Source: Sphingomonas gilva (GTDB taxonomy: Bacteria; Pseudomonadota; Alphaproteobacteria; Sphingomonadales; Sphingomonadaceae). Taken from it: a DNA stretch of 64,000 nucleotides. The notes beneath the pieces are model-generated. The model made no database searches and was not told where the DNA came from. It saw only the letters and a program-made list of their open reading frames with translations. The translations under genes and the position numbers were made by a program. Below are positions 19,472 to 28,067 of the stretch, in pieces (position 1 is the stretch's first letter; each line of letters opens with the position of its first letter). The stretch lies in the NCBI RefSeq assembly GCF_003515075.1, contig NZ_QWLV01000002.1:786723-850722 (forward strand). The letters are read 5' to 3'.

Positions 19472-19893
19472 TCCTCCGTCCCCGCGATACGGCGGCGCAG
19501 TGCGAGCGCGGCCATGCGGCGATCGTAGAGTTCCTCGAGCGCGGCCCGCGCGCGATCGACCAGCTGACGGGCGCTTTCCTCGCGGATGCGCGCCTCGACG
19601 CGCTCGGCCGAGCGCTCCGCGGCCTTGACCTGCGCCTCGCTCAGCGCGCGCGAGAGCTGAACGTGCGCCTCACGCAGGCGCATGGCGAGCTCACCGGTAT
19701 TGGACAAGGTGACAGCGCGGGTGGCGCCGCCGGGTGCAGGCGTCATGCTCGTCGAAAGGTGGGCGATCTGGCTCGATTGCGCCTTCAGATGCGCGACCAG
19801 CCCCTCGGCCTGTGCGGCCTGCGCGGCCGCCTGGAGATGCTGGACCTGGCGGGCGCGGCTGATCCGTTCGCGGCGCTGGACGGCGACCTTCAT
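19468..19893 (-). CDS. fliJ: Flagellar export protein FliJ
   Basis: 141 residues from ATG at 19893, overlapping the fliI stop. Almost wholly helical and charged (HVQLSRALSEAQVKAAERSA; RAALEELYDRRMAALALRR), as expected for the coiled-coil central stalk of the export ATPase. Sequence identity in this family is low, so the call rests on position and coiled-coil character. Confidence 0.8.
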   Translation of the reverse strand: MKVAVQRRERISRARQVQHLQAAAQAAQAEGLVAHLKAQSSQIAHLSTSMTPAPGGATRAVTLSNTGELAMRLREAHVQLSRALSEAQVKAAERSAERVEARIREESARQLVDRARAALEELYDRRMAALALRRRIAGTEE

Positions 19894-21215
19894 CGGCTGA
19901 ATTCCTTGATCAGGCGCTCGCGCGCCGCAGCGAGGTCGACGCGTTCCTTCTGGCCTTGGCCGACAAAGGCGAGCAGGTCCTGGCGGCGCGCGATCGCTTC
20001 GTCGATCGCCGCGTCGGCGCCGGCCTTGTACGCGCCCATCATGATGAGATCGCGATTTTCCTCGAACACCGACCAAAGCCGGCGGAAGCCGCGCGCGGCG
20101 GCGAGGTGCGCCTCATCCGCGACGTCGGCCATGACGCGGCTCAGCGAGCGGCCGATGTCGATCGCCGGATAGACGCCCTGTTCGGCCAGGCTGCGCGCGA
20201 GGACGATATGCCCGTCGACGATCGCGCGCGCGGTGTCGACGATCGGATCGTCCAAGTCGTCGCCATCGGCGAGGACGGTGTAGACCGCGGTGATCGCGCC
20301 GCCGGTGCGCACGTCGGCGCCGGCGCGCTCGACGAGGCGCGGCACCATGGCGAGCGCGGAGGGCGGATAGCCCTTCATCGTTGGGGGTTCGCCGAGGGAT
20401 AGGCCGATTTCGCGTTGGGCGTGTGCAACGCGGGTCAGGCTGTCGATCAGGAGGAGCACCTTCAGGCCCTGCGCGCGGTAATATTCGGCGATGGCGGTGG
20501 CGCGCATCGCCGCGCGCAGGCGGAGCACCGGCGGATGATCGGCCGGGACGGCGACGACGATGCTCTTGTCGCGCCGCGCGCCGGCAAGCTTGGTCTCGAC
20601 GAAATCGGTGACCTCGCGGCTGCGCTCGCCGACCAGGCCGATGACGGTCACATCAGCCTCGGCGCCGGCGATCATCTGGCCGAGCAACACCGACTTGCCG
20701 ACGCCCGAGCCGGCGATCAGCGCGATACGCTGGCCGAGGCCTGCGGTGAGCAGCGCATTGACGGCGCGGACGCCAAGATCGAACGGCCTGGTCACGCGGG
20801 TTCTGTGCAACGGATTGCCCGGCCGCCCGGCGAGCGGCCAGCGCGCCGACGCGTTGATCGGCCCGCGCCCGTCGAGCGGATTGCCCAGCGCGTCGATCAC
20901 GCGGCCGAGCAGCCCGTCGCCGACCGCGACCGAACCGCCGAACCCGTCGGGCTCGACCCGCGCGCCGTTGAGGTGCGCGCGATCGCCCTCGAAACCCATC
21001 AGCATCGCCCGGTCGCCGCGGAAACCGACCACCTCGGCGATCGTCGGCTGGCCGTGCGCGTCGATCACGCGCGCGGTCGAACCGATCGGCTGGACGAAGC
21101 CGGTCACCTCCAGCATCTGGCCGTCGAACGCGGCCAGCCGGCCCACGCGACGCGGGCCGAGCGCCGCGACATCGATCGTGTCGAGCATGGCGGAGGCTTG
21201 CGCGGCGAGGCTCAT
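19890..21215 (-). CDS. fliI: Flagellum-specific ATPase FliI
   Basis: 441 residues from ATG at 21215. Walker A GSGVGKSVLL, Walker B VLLLIDSLTRVAHAQRE, and the F1-like LSLGEPPTMKGYPPSALAMV are intact. The frame continues 190 codons upstream over fliH but that part is shadow. FliI powers unfolding and delivery of export substrates with FliH and FliJ. Confidence 0.96.
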   Translation of the reverse strand: MSLAAQASAMLDTIDVAALGPRRVGRLAAFDGQMLEVTGFVQPIGSTARVIDAHGQPTIAEVVGFRGDRAMLMGFEGDRAHLNGARVEPDGFGGSVAVGDGLLGRVIDALGNPLDGRGPINASARWPLAGRPGNPLHRTRVTRPFDLGVRAVNALLTAGLGQRIALIAGSGVGKSVLLGQMIAGAEADVTVIGLVGERSREVTDFVETKLAGARRDKSIVVAVPADHPPVLRLRAAMRATAIAEYYRAQGLKVLLLIDSLTRVAHAQREIGLSLGEPPTMKGYPPSALAMVPRLVERAGADVRTGGAITAVYTVLADGDDLDDPIVDTARAIVDGHIVLARSLAEQGVYPAIDIGRSLSRVMADVADEAHLAAARGFRRLWSVFEENRDLIMMGAYKAGADAAIDEAIARRQDLLAFVGQGQKERVDLAAARERLIKEFSR

Positions 21216-21796
21216 CGCGCCACCGCCAACTGGTCGAGCGCCTGGCGCAGCCGGTCCATGCCCGCCTCCGGGCCGTGCTCGATCCAGCCGGTCGCGGTCT
21301 CGCAGACCACGCTGCCGGGAATCAGCGCCGGATCGGCGACGATCTCGCAATCGAGCGCGGCGCCGGTCAGCATCACGACATCCGCCGGATGGAGCCGCAG
21401 CCGCGCCGGGCCCGCCTGCTCGGTGACGAGCCGCGCGACGGCGTCCACGCGCTCGCGCACCAGCGCCGGATCGATCTCGGTCTCGCCGACGATCTGCGCG
21501 ACCAGCCGGCCGACCACCTCCGCCAGCACCGAAGCCAGCATCTCCGGCGGCTCGGAACGGCAGGCGGCGAGGTTCTCCGCCAATGCGACCAGCGCCTGGC
21601 GCTGCTCCTCGAACTCGGCCAGCGCCTGCGCGCGGCCCTCGGCAAGCCCCTCGCGATAGCCCGCCTCGCGCGGATCGAGGCGGATCGGCGCGGCCGCCAC
21701 GGCCTCGCCGCCGCTCCACGGTGCGAAGCCGGCGAGCGCGCCGGAGGCGATCGCGGTGGGGGTCACACGTTCGGCGGCGGACCACAAGCTAGACAT
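21212..21796 (-). CDS. fliH: Flagellar assembly protein FliH
   Basis: 194 residues from ATG at 21796, overlapping fliG by 8 bp. A GREAGYREG-type segment (DPREAGYREGLAEGRAQALA) precedes a helical part and the C-terminal FliH/V-ATPase E-like domain (RLRLHPADVVMLTGA...). FliH is the stator of the FliI ATPase and links it to the C-ring. Confidence 0.9.
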   Translation of the reverse strand: MSSLWSAAERVTPTAIASGALAGFAPWSGGEAVAAAPIRLDPREAGYREGLAEGRAQALAEFEEQRQALVALAENLAACRSEPPEMLASVLAEVVGRLVAQIVGETEIDPALVRERVDAVARLVTEQAGPARLRLHPADVVMLTGAALDCEIVADPALIPGSVVCETATGWIEHGPEAGMDRLRQALDQLAVAR

Positions 21797-22802
21797 AGTC
21801 GTCGCCCTTCGCGCCGAGCATGATCTCGCCCGCATCGGCCAGGCGGCGCGCGGCGGCGAGGATGGTCTTCTGTGCGTCCTGCACGTCGGACAGGCGGGTC
21901 GGGCCGCGATCGGCCAGCTCGTCCTGGATCGACTGCGCCGCGCGCTGCGACATGCAGCCGAAGAAGCGGTCCCTGATCCGGTCGTCGGCGCCCTTCAGCG
22001 CCAGCACCAGCCGGTCCGCCTCGACCGTGCGCAGCACCGCGCCCAGGCTCTTGTCGTCGAGGTCGAGCAGGTTCTCGAACACGAACATCTCGTCCTCGAT
22101 CGTCCGCGCGAGGCCCTTGTCGAGCTTCTGCAGCGTGCGGATGATGCGCTGCTCGACCGGGGTGCGCGTGTTGTTGACGATCGCCGCGGCCTCGCTTGGC
22201 CCGCCCCGGCGCGAGGTCGCGCCCCCCGCCCCGCCGGTCTGGCGAAGCAGCAGCTGTTCGAGCGATTCGACAGCCATCGCACCCACCGGGCGCAGCGTCG
22301 CGATGCGATAGACGATCTCCGCCTGCTGGCCTTCGTCGAGCAGCTCGAGCACCGAGGCGGCGGCGGCCGGATCGAGATGGGCGAGCGTCAGCGCGGCGAA
22401 TTGCGGATGCTCATGCTCGACCAGCTGGGCGATCGAGCGCGCGTCCATCCATTTGAGCGCCTCCAATGATCCGAACTTCTGCGGCGGCATCACCCGCGCC
22501 AGCACCTTGTCGGCCCGCTCGGCGCCAAGCGCGCGCTCCATCATCCCGCGGATCTGCTGGTCGGCCTCGAAGCCGATGGTGGTCCGCTCGCGCGCCTGGG
22601 CGACGAACAGGTCGAGCACCGAGTTGACCGAGCCTTCGGAGACATCGGCGATCTCGTACATCGTCGCGCCGAGCTGCTTGACCTCGTCGGGCTCCAGCCG
22701 GCCGAGCACGTCGGCCGCCTCGGCCTCTTCGAGCAGCATCATCAGGATGGCGGCGGCGCGCGCGCCGCCTTCGGCGGGAATGACCGTGGCGAGATCAGGC
22801 AT
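21789..22802 (-). CDS. fliG: Flagellar motor switch protein FliG
   Basis: 337 residues with three FliG domains: FliG_N (AILMMLLEEAEAADVLGRLEP), the middle domain with the EHPQ motif (VEHEHPQFAALTLAHLDP), and the C-terminal torque domain (MFVFENLLDLDDKSLGAVLR). The charged helix that meets MotA is present. It overlaps fliF by 8 bp. Confidence 0.96.
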   Translation of the reverse strand: MPDLATVIPAEGGARAAAILMMLLEEAEAADVLGRLEPDEVKQLGATMYEIADVSEGSVNSVLDLFVAQARERTTIGFEADQQIRGMMERALGAERADKVLARVMPPQKFGSLEALKWMDARSIAQLVEHEHPQFAALTLAHLDPAAAASVLELLDEGQQAEIVYRIATLRPVGAMAVESLEQLLLRQTGGAGGATSRRGGPSEAAAIVNNTRTPVEQRIIRTLQKLDKGLARTIEDEMFVFENLLDLDDKSLGAVLRTVEADRLVLALKGADDRIRDRFFGCMSQRAAQSIQDELADRGPTRLSDVQDAQKTILAAARRLADAGEIMLGAKGDDYV

Positions 22803-24462
22803 TGCGCGCCTCCTGCTCGCCGCCGGCCTTGAGCAGGTCGCGCACGACCAGCGCGGCGCGCGCCGGATCCTGGCGGACGAAATCGCGGATCAGATCGGCG
22901 CGCGCGGCATAGCTCGGCGCGCTCTCGATCATGTCGACGGTGATCGATCCCGCCTCGCCGCCGCGCACTTGCTGCGCGAGCGCGCCGGCCATCTGCGTGC
23001 CGATCTCCTTGCGGCGCTGGCCCGCCTCCGCCGCGCGCAGCTTCGCCGCCGCCTGGTGGCGCTTGAGCAGCGGGCGGCCGATGAAGAACACCAGCAGCAA
23101 TGCGACGATCACGCCGGAGAGCGCGCGGGCAAGCGTCGTCACCCACGCCGCCTCATACCAGGGCGGCGGTGCGGCGGGGGCAAGCTCGACGAAGGGCTGG
23201 ACGGTGACGGCCACGGTGTCGCCCCGCGCCGCATCGAAGCCGACCGCGCCCTTCACGAGGCGTTCGATCTCGGCGAGCCGCCTGGGCGTCATGGTGCGGC
23301 CGGCGGTGCCTTCCTTCAGCGCGACGGCGACGGTCAGGCGCTTGACCGTGCCGGTCGCGCCCTGGGTGACGGACACCTCGCGGCCGAGCGCGAAGGTGCG
23401 GTTATAGGTCTCCGAGCTACGATTGGGGGTCGTACCCGGAGTCGGCTCCGCAGCGTCGGGAGAGGTGGGGCTCTCCGACAGCTGCGAAGCCGGTGGGGGC
23501 TGGTTGGCGAGCGCGCCGGGGATGCCCCCGGCCTCCGCCGAATTGGGTTCGCTCACGGTCTCGCCGCGCTCCTGGGCGACGACGCGCTGATCCGCGGGGT
23601 AATTCTCGCGCGTCGCGCTGACCTGCGCGAAATCGAGATCGGCGTTGACCTCCGCGGTGAAGTTGCCGGCGCCGACGATCGGCGTCAGCAGCGCGTCGAT
23701 GCTGCCGGCATAGCGCGCCTCGACGCGCTCCTGCACTTCGAGCTGACGGTCGGAAGCGGCGGCGATCGGATCGCCATCCCCCCCGCGCGACAGCAGACGG
23801 CCATTCTGATCGACGATCGAGACCTCGGCCGGATCGAGTCCGGGCACCGAGGAGGAGACGAGATGGGCGATCGCGCCGACCTGCGCTTCCCGCAGCCGCC
23901 GACCGCCCTCGAGCCGCAGCATCACCGATGCCGCGGGCGACGAACGGTCGCGGACGAACACGCTGGGGGTTTCGAAAGCGAGGTGGACGCGCGCCGTCTT
24001 GACCGCGTCGATCGCCTCGATCGTACGGGCGAGATCCTGCTCGCGCGCGGCGCGCAGGCGCTGGTCCTCCACCGCCCGGCTGGCGCCCATCGGCATCGCA
24101 TCGATCACCGCCGCGCCGTCGGGCGCGCTCTTCGGAAGCCCCTGCTGGGCGAGGATCATCCGCGCGCGATGATAGTCGTCTCCGGCCACCGTCACCGCGC
24201 CGGTGTCGCGATCGACCTGGTTGGCGATGCCAGCAGAGGCCAGAGCGTCGACCACCGCCGCCTTCTCCGCATCGTCCATGCCGGTCGACAACGCGCGCTG
24301 CGGCGGCGCGGAGATGACCGACCAGGCGAGCGCGGCGGCCCCGGCGACGCCGAGCAGGCCGAGCATCGGCAAGGCGCGCGTGACGGCCGGCTGGGTCGCC
24401 AGGCCACGGACCTTGTCCATGGTGAGGCGCGATTGGGCGGGGATGGTGACGAGTTCGCTCAT
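22795..24462 (-). CDS. fliF: Flagellar MS-ring protein FliF
   Basis: 555 residues: N-terminal transmembrane helix (ALPMLGLLGVAGAAALAWSV), ring-building domains with LSTGMDDAEKAAVVDALASA and the SVML segment, a Pro/Ser-rich low-complexity insert (about 330-380), and a C-terminal helix (VIVALLLVFFIGRPLLKRH) followed by the FliG-binding tail (ARADLIRDFVRQDPARAALV). MS ring of the basal body. Confidence 0.96.
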   Translation of the reverse strand: MSELVTIPAQSRLTMDKVRGLATQPAVTRALPMLGLLGVAGAAALAWSVISAPPQRALSTGMDDAEKAAVVDALASAGIANQVDRDTGAVTVAGDDYHRARMILAQQGLPKSAPDGAAVIDAMPMGASRAVEDQRLRAAREQDLARTIEAIDAVKTARVHLAFETPSVFVRDRSSPAASVMLRLEGGRRLREAQVGAIAHLVSSSVPGLDPAEVSIVDQNGRLLSRGGDGDPIAAASDRQLEVQERVEARYAGSIDALLTPIVGAGNFTAEVNADLDFAQVSATRENYPADQRVVAQERGETVSEPNSAEAGGIPGALANQPPPASQLSESPTSPDAAEPTPGTTPNRSSETYNRTFALGREVSVTQGATGTVKRLTVAVALKEGTAGRTMTPRRLAEIERLVKGAVGFDAARGDTVAVTVQPFVELAPAAPPPWYEAAWVTTLARALSGVIVALLLVFFIGRPLLKRHQAAAKLRAAEAGQRRKEIGTQMAGALAQQVRGGEAGSITVDMIESAPSYAARADLIRDFVRQDPARAALVVRDLLKAGGEQEARNA

Positions 24463-24463
24463 G

Positions 24464-24817
24464 TCAGACCGGCATGCTCATGATGTCGCGATAGGCGGTG
24501 AGGAGTTTGTTGCGGACCTGCAGCGTCGCCTGGAAGCCGAGGCTCGATTGCTCGCGCGCCAGCATCACGGCGGCGATGTCGGTGGTCTCGCCGCGCTCAT
24601 AGGCGGCGGTCGCCTCGGACGACGCGGCCTGCAGGCTGTTGACCTGGGTCAGCGCGTCGCGCAGCGCCGAGGTGAAACCGGTCTGCTCGACCGGAGCCGC
24701 CGCGCCGGGCGCGGCCGGCGGCATGACCGGCGCGGTCGCGACGCGCTGCAGCGCCGCGTTCTGCTGCAATATCTGGTTGCGCATCTGGAGGATGCTGCTG
24801 GCGTCGATGCCGCTCAT
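24464..24817 (-). CDS. fliE: Flagellar hook-basal body protein FliE
   Basis: 117 residues; the C-terminal two thirds match FliE (TSALRDALTQVNSLQAASSE; DIAAVMLAREQSSLGFQATL; VRNKLLTAYRDIMSMPV). FliE joins the MS ring to the rod. It starts 13 bp after flbD. Confidence 0.94.
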   Translation of the reverse strand: MSGIDASSILQMRNQILQQNAALQRVATAPVMPPAAPGAAAPVEQTGFTSALRDALTQVNSLQAASSEATAAYERGETTDIAAVMLAREQSSLGFQATLQVRNKLLTAYRDIMSMPV

Positions 24818-24830
24818 CTATCTCTCTCCT

Positions 24831-26081
24831 TCAGGCCGCGCGCAGCTCGGCGAGGCGGTAGCGCAGCGTGCGCTCGCTGATGCCAAGGCGCGCTGCGGCG
24901 CGGGCGCGGTGCCCGCCGGTCGCTTCCAGCGCGGCGCGGATCACCTCGTGCGCGGACGTACGCTGCACCTCGAACAGCGGCGTGATCGCGCCATCGGTGG
25001 TGGCGAGCGCGGGCGCAGTCTTGATCGGCGCGGAAGCGGCTGCGGGTACGAAACCGAGATCATCGACTTCGATGCGATCGCCTTCGCGCAGCAACAGTGC
25101 GCGCTGCAAGACGTTGTCGAGTTCGCGGGCGTTGCCCGGCCAGTCGTGCGCCATCAGCGCGGCGAGCGCATCGGCCGTGGGCCAGGCGAAGGGCTGGCCG
25201 TTCGCGGTGTGGCGCAGCAGCATCGAGGCGGCGATGGCACGCACATCCTGTCGGCGCTCGGCGAGCGGTTCGAGTTCGAGCGCGACGACGTTCAAGCGCC
25301 AATAGAGATCGGCGCGGAAGCGGCCGGCGGCGACTTCGGCGGCGAGATCGCGGTTGCATGCCGCGACAATGCGGACATCGACCGGCACCGCCTGGGTCGC
25401 ACCGACCGGCAGAACCTCGCGCTCCTGCAACGCACGGAGCAGCTTGGCCTGGAGCGGCAGCGGCAGCTCGGCGATCTCGTCGAGCATCAGCGTGCCGCCC
25501 TCGGCCGCCCGGAACAGACCGTCGGCCGCGGTGCCGGCGCCGGTGAAGCTGCCTTTCACATGGCCGAACAGCATGGCCTCGAGCATCGTGTCGGGCAGCG
25601 CGGCGCAATTGATCGCGACGAACGGCCCTTCGGCGCGCGCGCTCCTCGCGTGGATCATGCGGCTCAGCCCTTCCTTGCCCGTGCCCGTATCGCCCAGCAC
25701 GAGGACGGTGGCGTCGCTGGCGGCGACGCGCGCCGCCAGCGCGTAGAGGCGCTGCGTGGCCGGTTCGCCCAGCGCTGGCTCGCCGGCGGAGCGGACGAGT
25801 TCGGCGATCAGCGCATGGCCGAACGCCATGTCGCGGAAGCCGAACGCGATATGATCGGGCTGGCCGTTCGCCGAGCGGGTGAAGACGGGCTCACCATCGG
25901 TGGTGCCGACGATCAGGTCGCGCACCGTGGCGATCGCCATCTCGCTTTCATGGAGGACGCGGCGGGGTCCGCGCGGATTGACGCCGACGGCGTGGACGCC
26001 GTGCGCCACGCCTGCGCCGGCGAGCCATGCCGAAAGCGTGGGCATCGCGTCCGCCGCTGTAGCACTGACGATAATCGCCAT
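24831..26081 (-). CDS. flbD: FlbD-like sigma-54-dependent flagellar activator
   Basis: 416 residues from ATG at 26081 (a GTG at 26099 is possible). Residues 1-105 form a divergent N-terminal domain without clear phospho-acceptor residues. The AAA+ domain carries Walker A GDTGTGKE (130-137), Walker B GGTLMLDEI (195-203), and a sigma-54 loop that reads GSFTGA (177-182) instead of GAFTGA. A Fis-type HTH ends the protein (RAAARLGISERTLRYRLAEL). It heads the fli operon behind a perfect sigma-54 promoter, so it probably drives its own operon. Caulobacter FlbD is the closest known functional model; the gene name is by analogy. Confidence 0.87.
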   Translation of the reverse strand: MAIIVSATAADAMPTLSAWLAGAGVAHGVHAVGVNPRGPRRVLHESEMAIATVRDLIVGTTDGEPVFTRSANGQPDHIAFGFRDMAFGHALIAELVRSAGEPALGEPATQRLYALAARVAASDATVLVLGDTGTGKEGLSRMIHARSARAEGPFVAINCAALPDTMLEAMLFGHVKGSFTGAGTAADGLFRAAEGGTLMLDEIAELPLPLQAKLLRALQEREVLPVGATQAVPVDVRIVAACNRDLAAEVAAGRFRADLYWRLNVVALELEPLAERRQDVRAIAASMLLRHTANGQPFAWPTADALAALMAHDWPGNARELDNVLQRALLLREGDRIEVDDLGFVPAAASAPIKTAPALATTDGAITPLFEVQRTSAHEVIRAALEATGGHRARAAARLGISERTLRYRLAELRAA

Positions 26082-26137
26082 GATGAAACTTGCCCCCACT
26101 TTTCCCCACGGGCCGAAGCCGGCCCTGCCTCCGTAAA

Positions 26138-26153
26138 AGCAAGCAGCGTGCCA
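26138..26153 (-). promoter_or_regulatory. Sigma-54 promoter of the flbD-fliE...flhB operon
   Basis: On the minus strand TGGCACG-CTGC-TTGCT matches the sigma-54 consensus TGGCACG-N4-TTGCW at every fixed base, with GG and GC 10 nt apart. The expected start site is near 26127, about 46 nt upstream of the flbD ATG. Confidence 0.9.
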
Positions 26154-26266
26154 AATTTTTGAGGTGCTGGAACCGCCGTGAAATCGCGGCCCTTACGCGC
26201 GCGCGATTCCAGGGAGCGTCGGAAAGCCGTCATGCCCCGTCGGAAGATCGTCGCGACAAATTTCCG

Positions 26267-26292
26267 CCGCGCCGCATTTAATTCCGGCGCGG
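26267..26292. promoter_or_regulatory. Inverted repeat CCGCGCCG-N10-CGGCGCGG upstream of fliC
   Basis: Perfect 8-bp arms around an AT-rich 10-nt centre (CATTTAATTC). The centre carries the -35 TTAA of the putative fliC promoter, so a dimeric regulator bound here would cover the -35 box. It could also be a hairpin without regulatory meaning. Confidence 0.45.
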
Positions 26293-26304
26293 CCCGGCCG
26301 TTAC
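26278..26304 (+). promoter_or_regulatory. Sigma-28 (FliA)-type promoter of fliC
   Basis: TTAA (26278-26281), 15-nt spacer, GCCGTTAC (26297-26304), 66 nt before the fliC ATG. It fits the motif before fliD, flgM and motA with identical spacing. Confidence 0.75.
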
Positions 26305-26370
26305 AGCTTTCGTGACCGCCGTTTGAATGGGTTCGGGGGTCAGGGAAACGAAGCGGGAAAGGGAATTCAA

Positions 26371-27186
26371 ATGACTGTCATCAACACCAATGTCAGCGCG
26401 ATCCGGGCGGGCAACAGCTCGCGTCTGGCGAACGCCAGCCTGCAGCAGGCGATGGAGCGCCTGTCGAGCGGCAAGCGCATCAACAGCGCCAAGGACGACG
26501 CCGCCGGTCTTTCGGTCGCGACGCGCATGACCTCCGATATCCGCGGCCTCAACGCCGCTTCGCGCAACGCCAATGACGGCATCTCGATGGTGCAGACGGC
26601 CGAAGGCGGCATGTCGCAGGTCACCACCATGCTGCAGCGCATGAAGGAGCTCGCGGTTCAGGCCGGCAACGGCACGCTCAGCGACGCCGACAAGGACAAT
26701 CTGCAGGCCGAGTTCTCCGAGTTGGTCACCCAGATCGACGAGGTCGCCGGCCGCACCACCTTCAACGGCGTGGCGCTGCTCGACGGCACCAATGCGACGG
26801 TGACGCTGCAAACCGGCACGACCTCGACGCAGACGATGGACGTTACGCTGTCCGACGTCACAGGGACGACGCTCGGCGTCGACACGCTCGACATCGGCTC
26901 GACCGGCGACGCCGGCGCGGCGATGGACGCGATCGACACCGCGCTCGACACGATCACCACGGCGCGCGCCGGCCTGGGTGCGGTGCAGAACCGCCTCGAG
27001 GCGAGCGTCGCCAACATCACCAACCGCGTGACCAACCTCGAGGAATCGCGCTCGCGCATCGAGGACACGGACTTCGCCGCGGAATCGACCGCGCTGGCCC
27101 GCTCGCAGATCCTGAGCCAGGCATCGACCGCGATGCTCGCCCAGGCGAACCAGAGCCAGCAGAATGTGATGTCCCTGCTCCGCTAA
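26371..27186 (+). CDS. fliC: Flagellin FliC
   Basis: 271 residues from ATG at 26371, with an AGGGAA ribosome site. The N-terminal D0/D1 ([40 protein letters not shown]) and C-terminal D1/D0 ([36 protein letters not shown]) are canonical, while the central part (about 140-195) is short and Thr/Asp-rich, so the outer D2/D3 domains are almost absent. It is the only flagellin in this window and stands alone between the fli and flh-fliA operons. Confidence 0.97.
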   Translation: MTVINTNVSAIRAGNSSRLANASLQQAMERLSSGKRINSAKDDAAGLSVATRMTSDIRGLNAASRNANDGISMVQTAEGGMSQVTTMLQRMKELAVQAGNGTLSDADKDNLQAEFSELVTQIDEVAGRTTFNGVALLDGTNATVTLQTGTTSTQTMDVTLSDVTGTTLGVDTLDIGSTGDAGAAMDAIDTALDTITTARAGLGAVQNRLEASVANITNRVTNLEESRSRIEDTDFAAESTALARSQILSQASTAMLAQANQSQQNVMSLLR

Positions 27187-27218
27187 GACCCTCCTCGGTC
27201 TTTCAGGCGAAGCAAACG

Positions 27219-27259
27219 CGATCCCGGCGAGAGGTCCCCAAATCCACGCGCCGGGATCG
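27219..27259 (+). other. Hairpin downstream of fliC
   Basis: CGATCCCGGCG pairs perfectly with CGCCGGGATCG across a 19-nt loop, 33 nt after the fliC stop. Without a U-tract it looks like a 3'-end stabilising stem ahead of the terminator. Confidence 0.6.
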
Positions 27260-27266
27260 GTCCCCC

Positions 27267-27307
27267 GAACCCCTCGGAAGCCCCCGCTTCCGGGGGGTTC
27301 GATTTTG
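27267..27307 (+). terminator. Rho-independent terminator of fliC
   Basis: A long GC stem (GAACCCCTCGGAAGC facing GCTTCCGGGGGGTTC, CCCC loop) is followed by GATTTTG. It would end the fliC transcript before the convergent fliA gene. Confidence 0.85.
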
Positions 27308-27353
27308 TGCGTGAGCGGTGGTGGAGGCAAGCTGGCGGCCGCCGGCGCCGCAA

Positions 27354-28067
27354 CTATGCGGTCAGCAGCGCCCGCACCTTGTCGAGCGCGGCCTTCTTGA
27401 TCTGGCAGACGCGCGCGGCGGTGACGCCGAGCACCTGGCGAATTTCCTCCAGGTTCAGTTCCTCGACGAAATAGAGCTGGAGGACCATCGCCTCGCGTTC
27501 GGGCAGGGAGCGGATCGCCGCGGCGACCGCGGCCTTCATCTGCGCCTTGTCGATCGCCTCCTCGGCATCGTCCTCGTCGCTCGCGAACCACATGGCGTGG
27601 TCCGAATAGATCTCGTCGATCGATTCGTGCGTCGTGGAGATCGCCGAATCGACGAAGGCGCGGTAGCCGGCGGCGTCGAGCCCCAGCGCGGCGGCCATCT
27701 CGGCGTCCCCCGCCTGGCGGCCCAGCCCCTGCTCCAGCTTCGCGCGCGTCGCGGCGAGCTGGCGGCGCCTGGCGAGCGCGGAGCGGCACAGGCCGGCGCT
27801 GGCGCGCAGCCGGTCGATCATCGCGCCCCGCACGCGCATCTGCGCATAGGTGGCGAAGGCGTGGCCGCGATCCTCGTAACCGTTCGCCGCCTCGATCAGC
27901 GCGACCATGCCGATCTGGACCAGATCCTCGATCTCGATCGCGGAGGCGACGCGGGCGTGGACGTGCCAGGCGATGCGGCGGACCAGCGGCATGTGCGCGC
28001 GGACCAGCGCGTCGGCCGATTGACGCGCGGGATTGCGGCCATAGGTCACCATCTCAGCCGAGTGCAT
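27354..28067 (-). CDS. fliA: Flagellar sigma factor FliA (sigma-28)
   Basis: 237 residues from ATG at 28067, which has GGAGGG 5 nt upstream and overlaps flhG by 14 bp; ATG at 28052 is an alternative. Region 2 (HMPLVRRIAWHVHARVASAI; DLVQIGMVALIEAANGYEDR; FATYAQMRVRGAMIDRLR), region 3, and region 4 (LPEREAMVLQLYFVEELNLE; IRQVLGVTAARVCQIKKAAL) are complete. It is last in the flhA-flhG-fliA operon. Four matching promoters in this window are its likely targets, and FlgM is encoded nearby as its anti-sigma factor. Confidence 0.94.
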   Translation of the reverse strand: MHSAEMVTYGRNPARQSADALVRAHMPLVRRIAWHVHARVASAIEIEDLVQIGMVALIEAANGYEDRGHAFATYAQMRVRGAMIDRLRASAGLCRSALARRRQLAATRAKLEQGLGRQAGDAEMAAALGLDAAGYRAFVDSAISTTHESIDEIYSDHAMWFASDEDDAEEAIDKAQMKAAVAAAIRSLPEREAMVLQLYFVEELNLEEIRQVLGVTAARVCQIKKAALDKVRALLTA

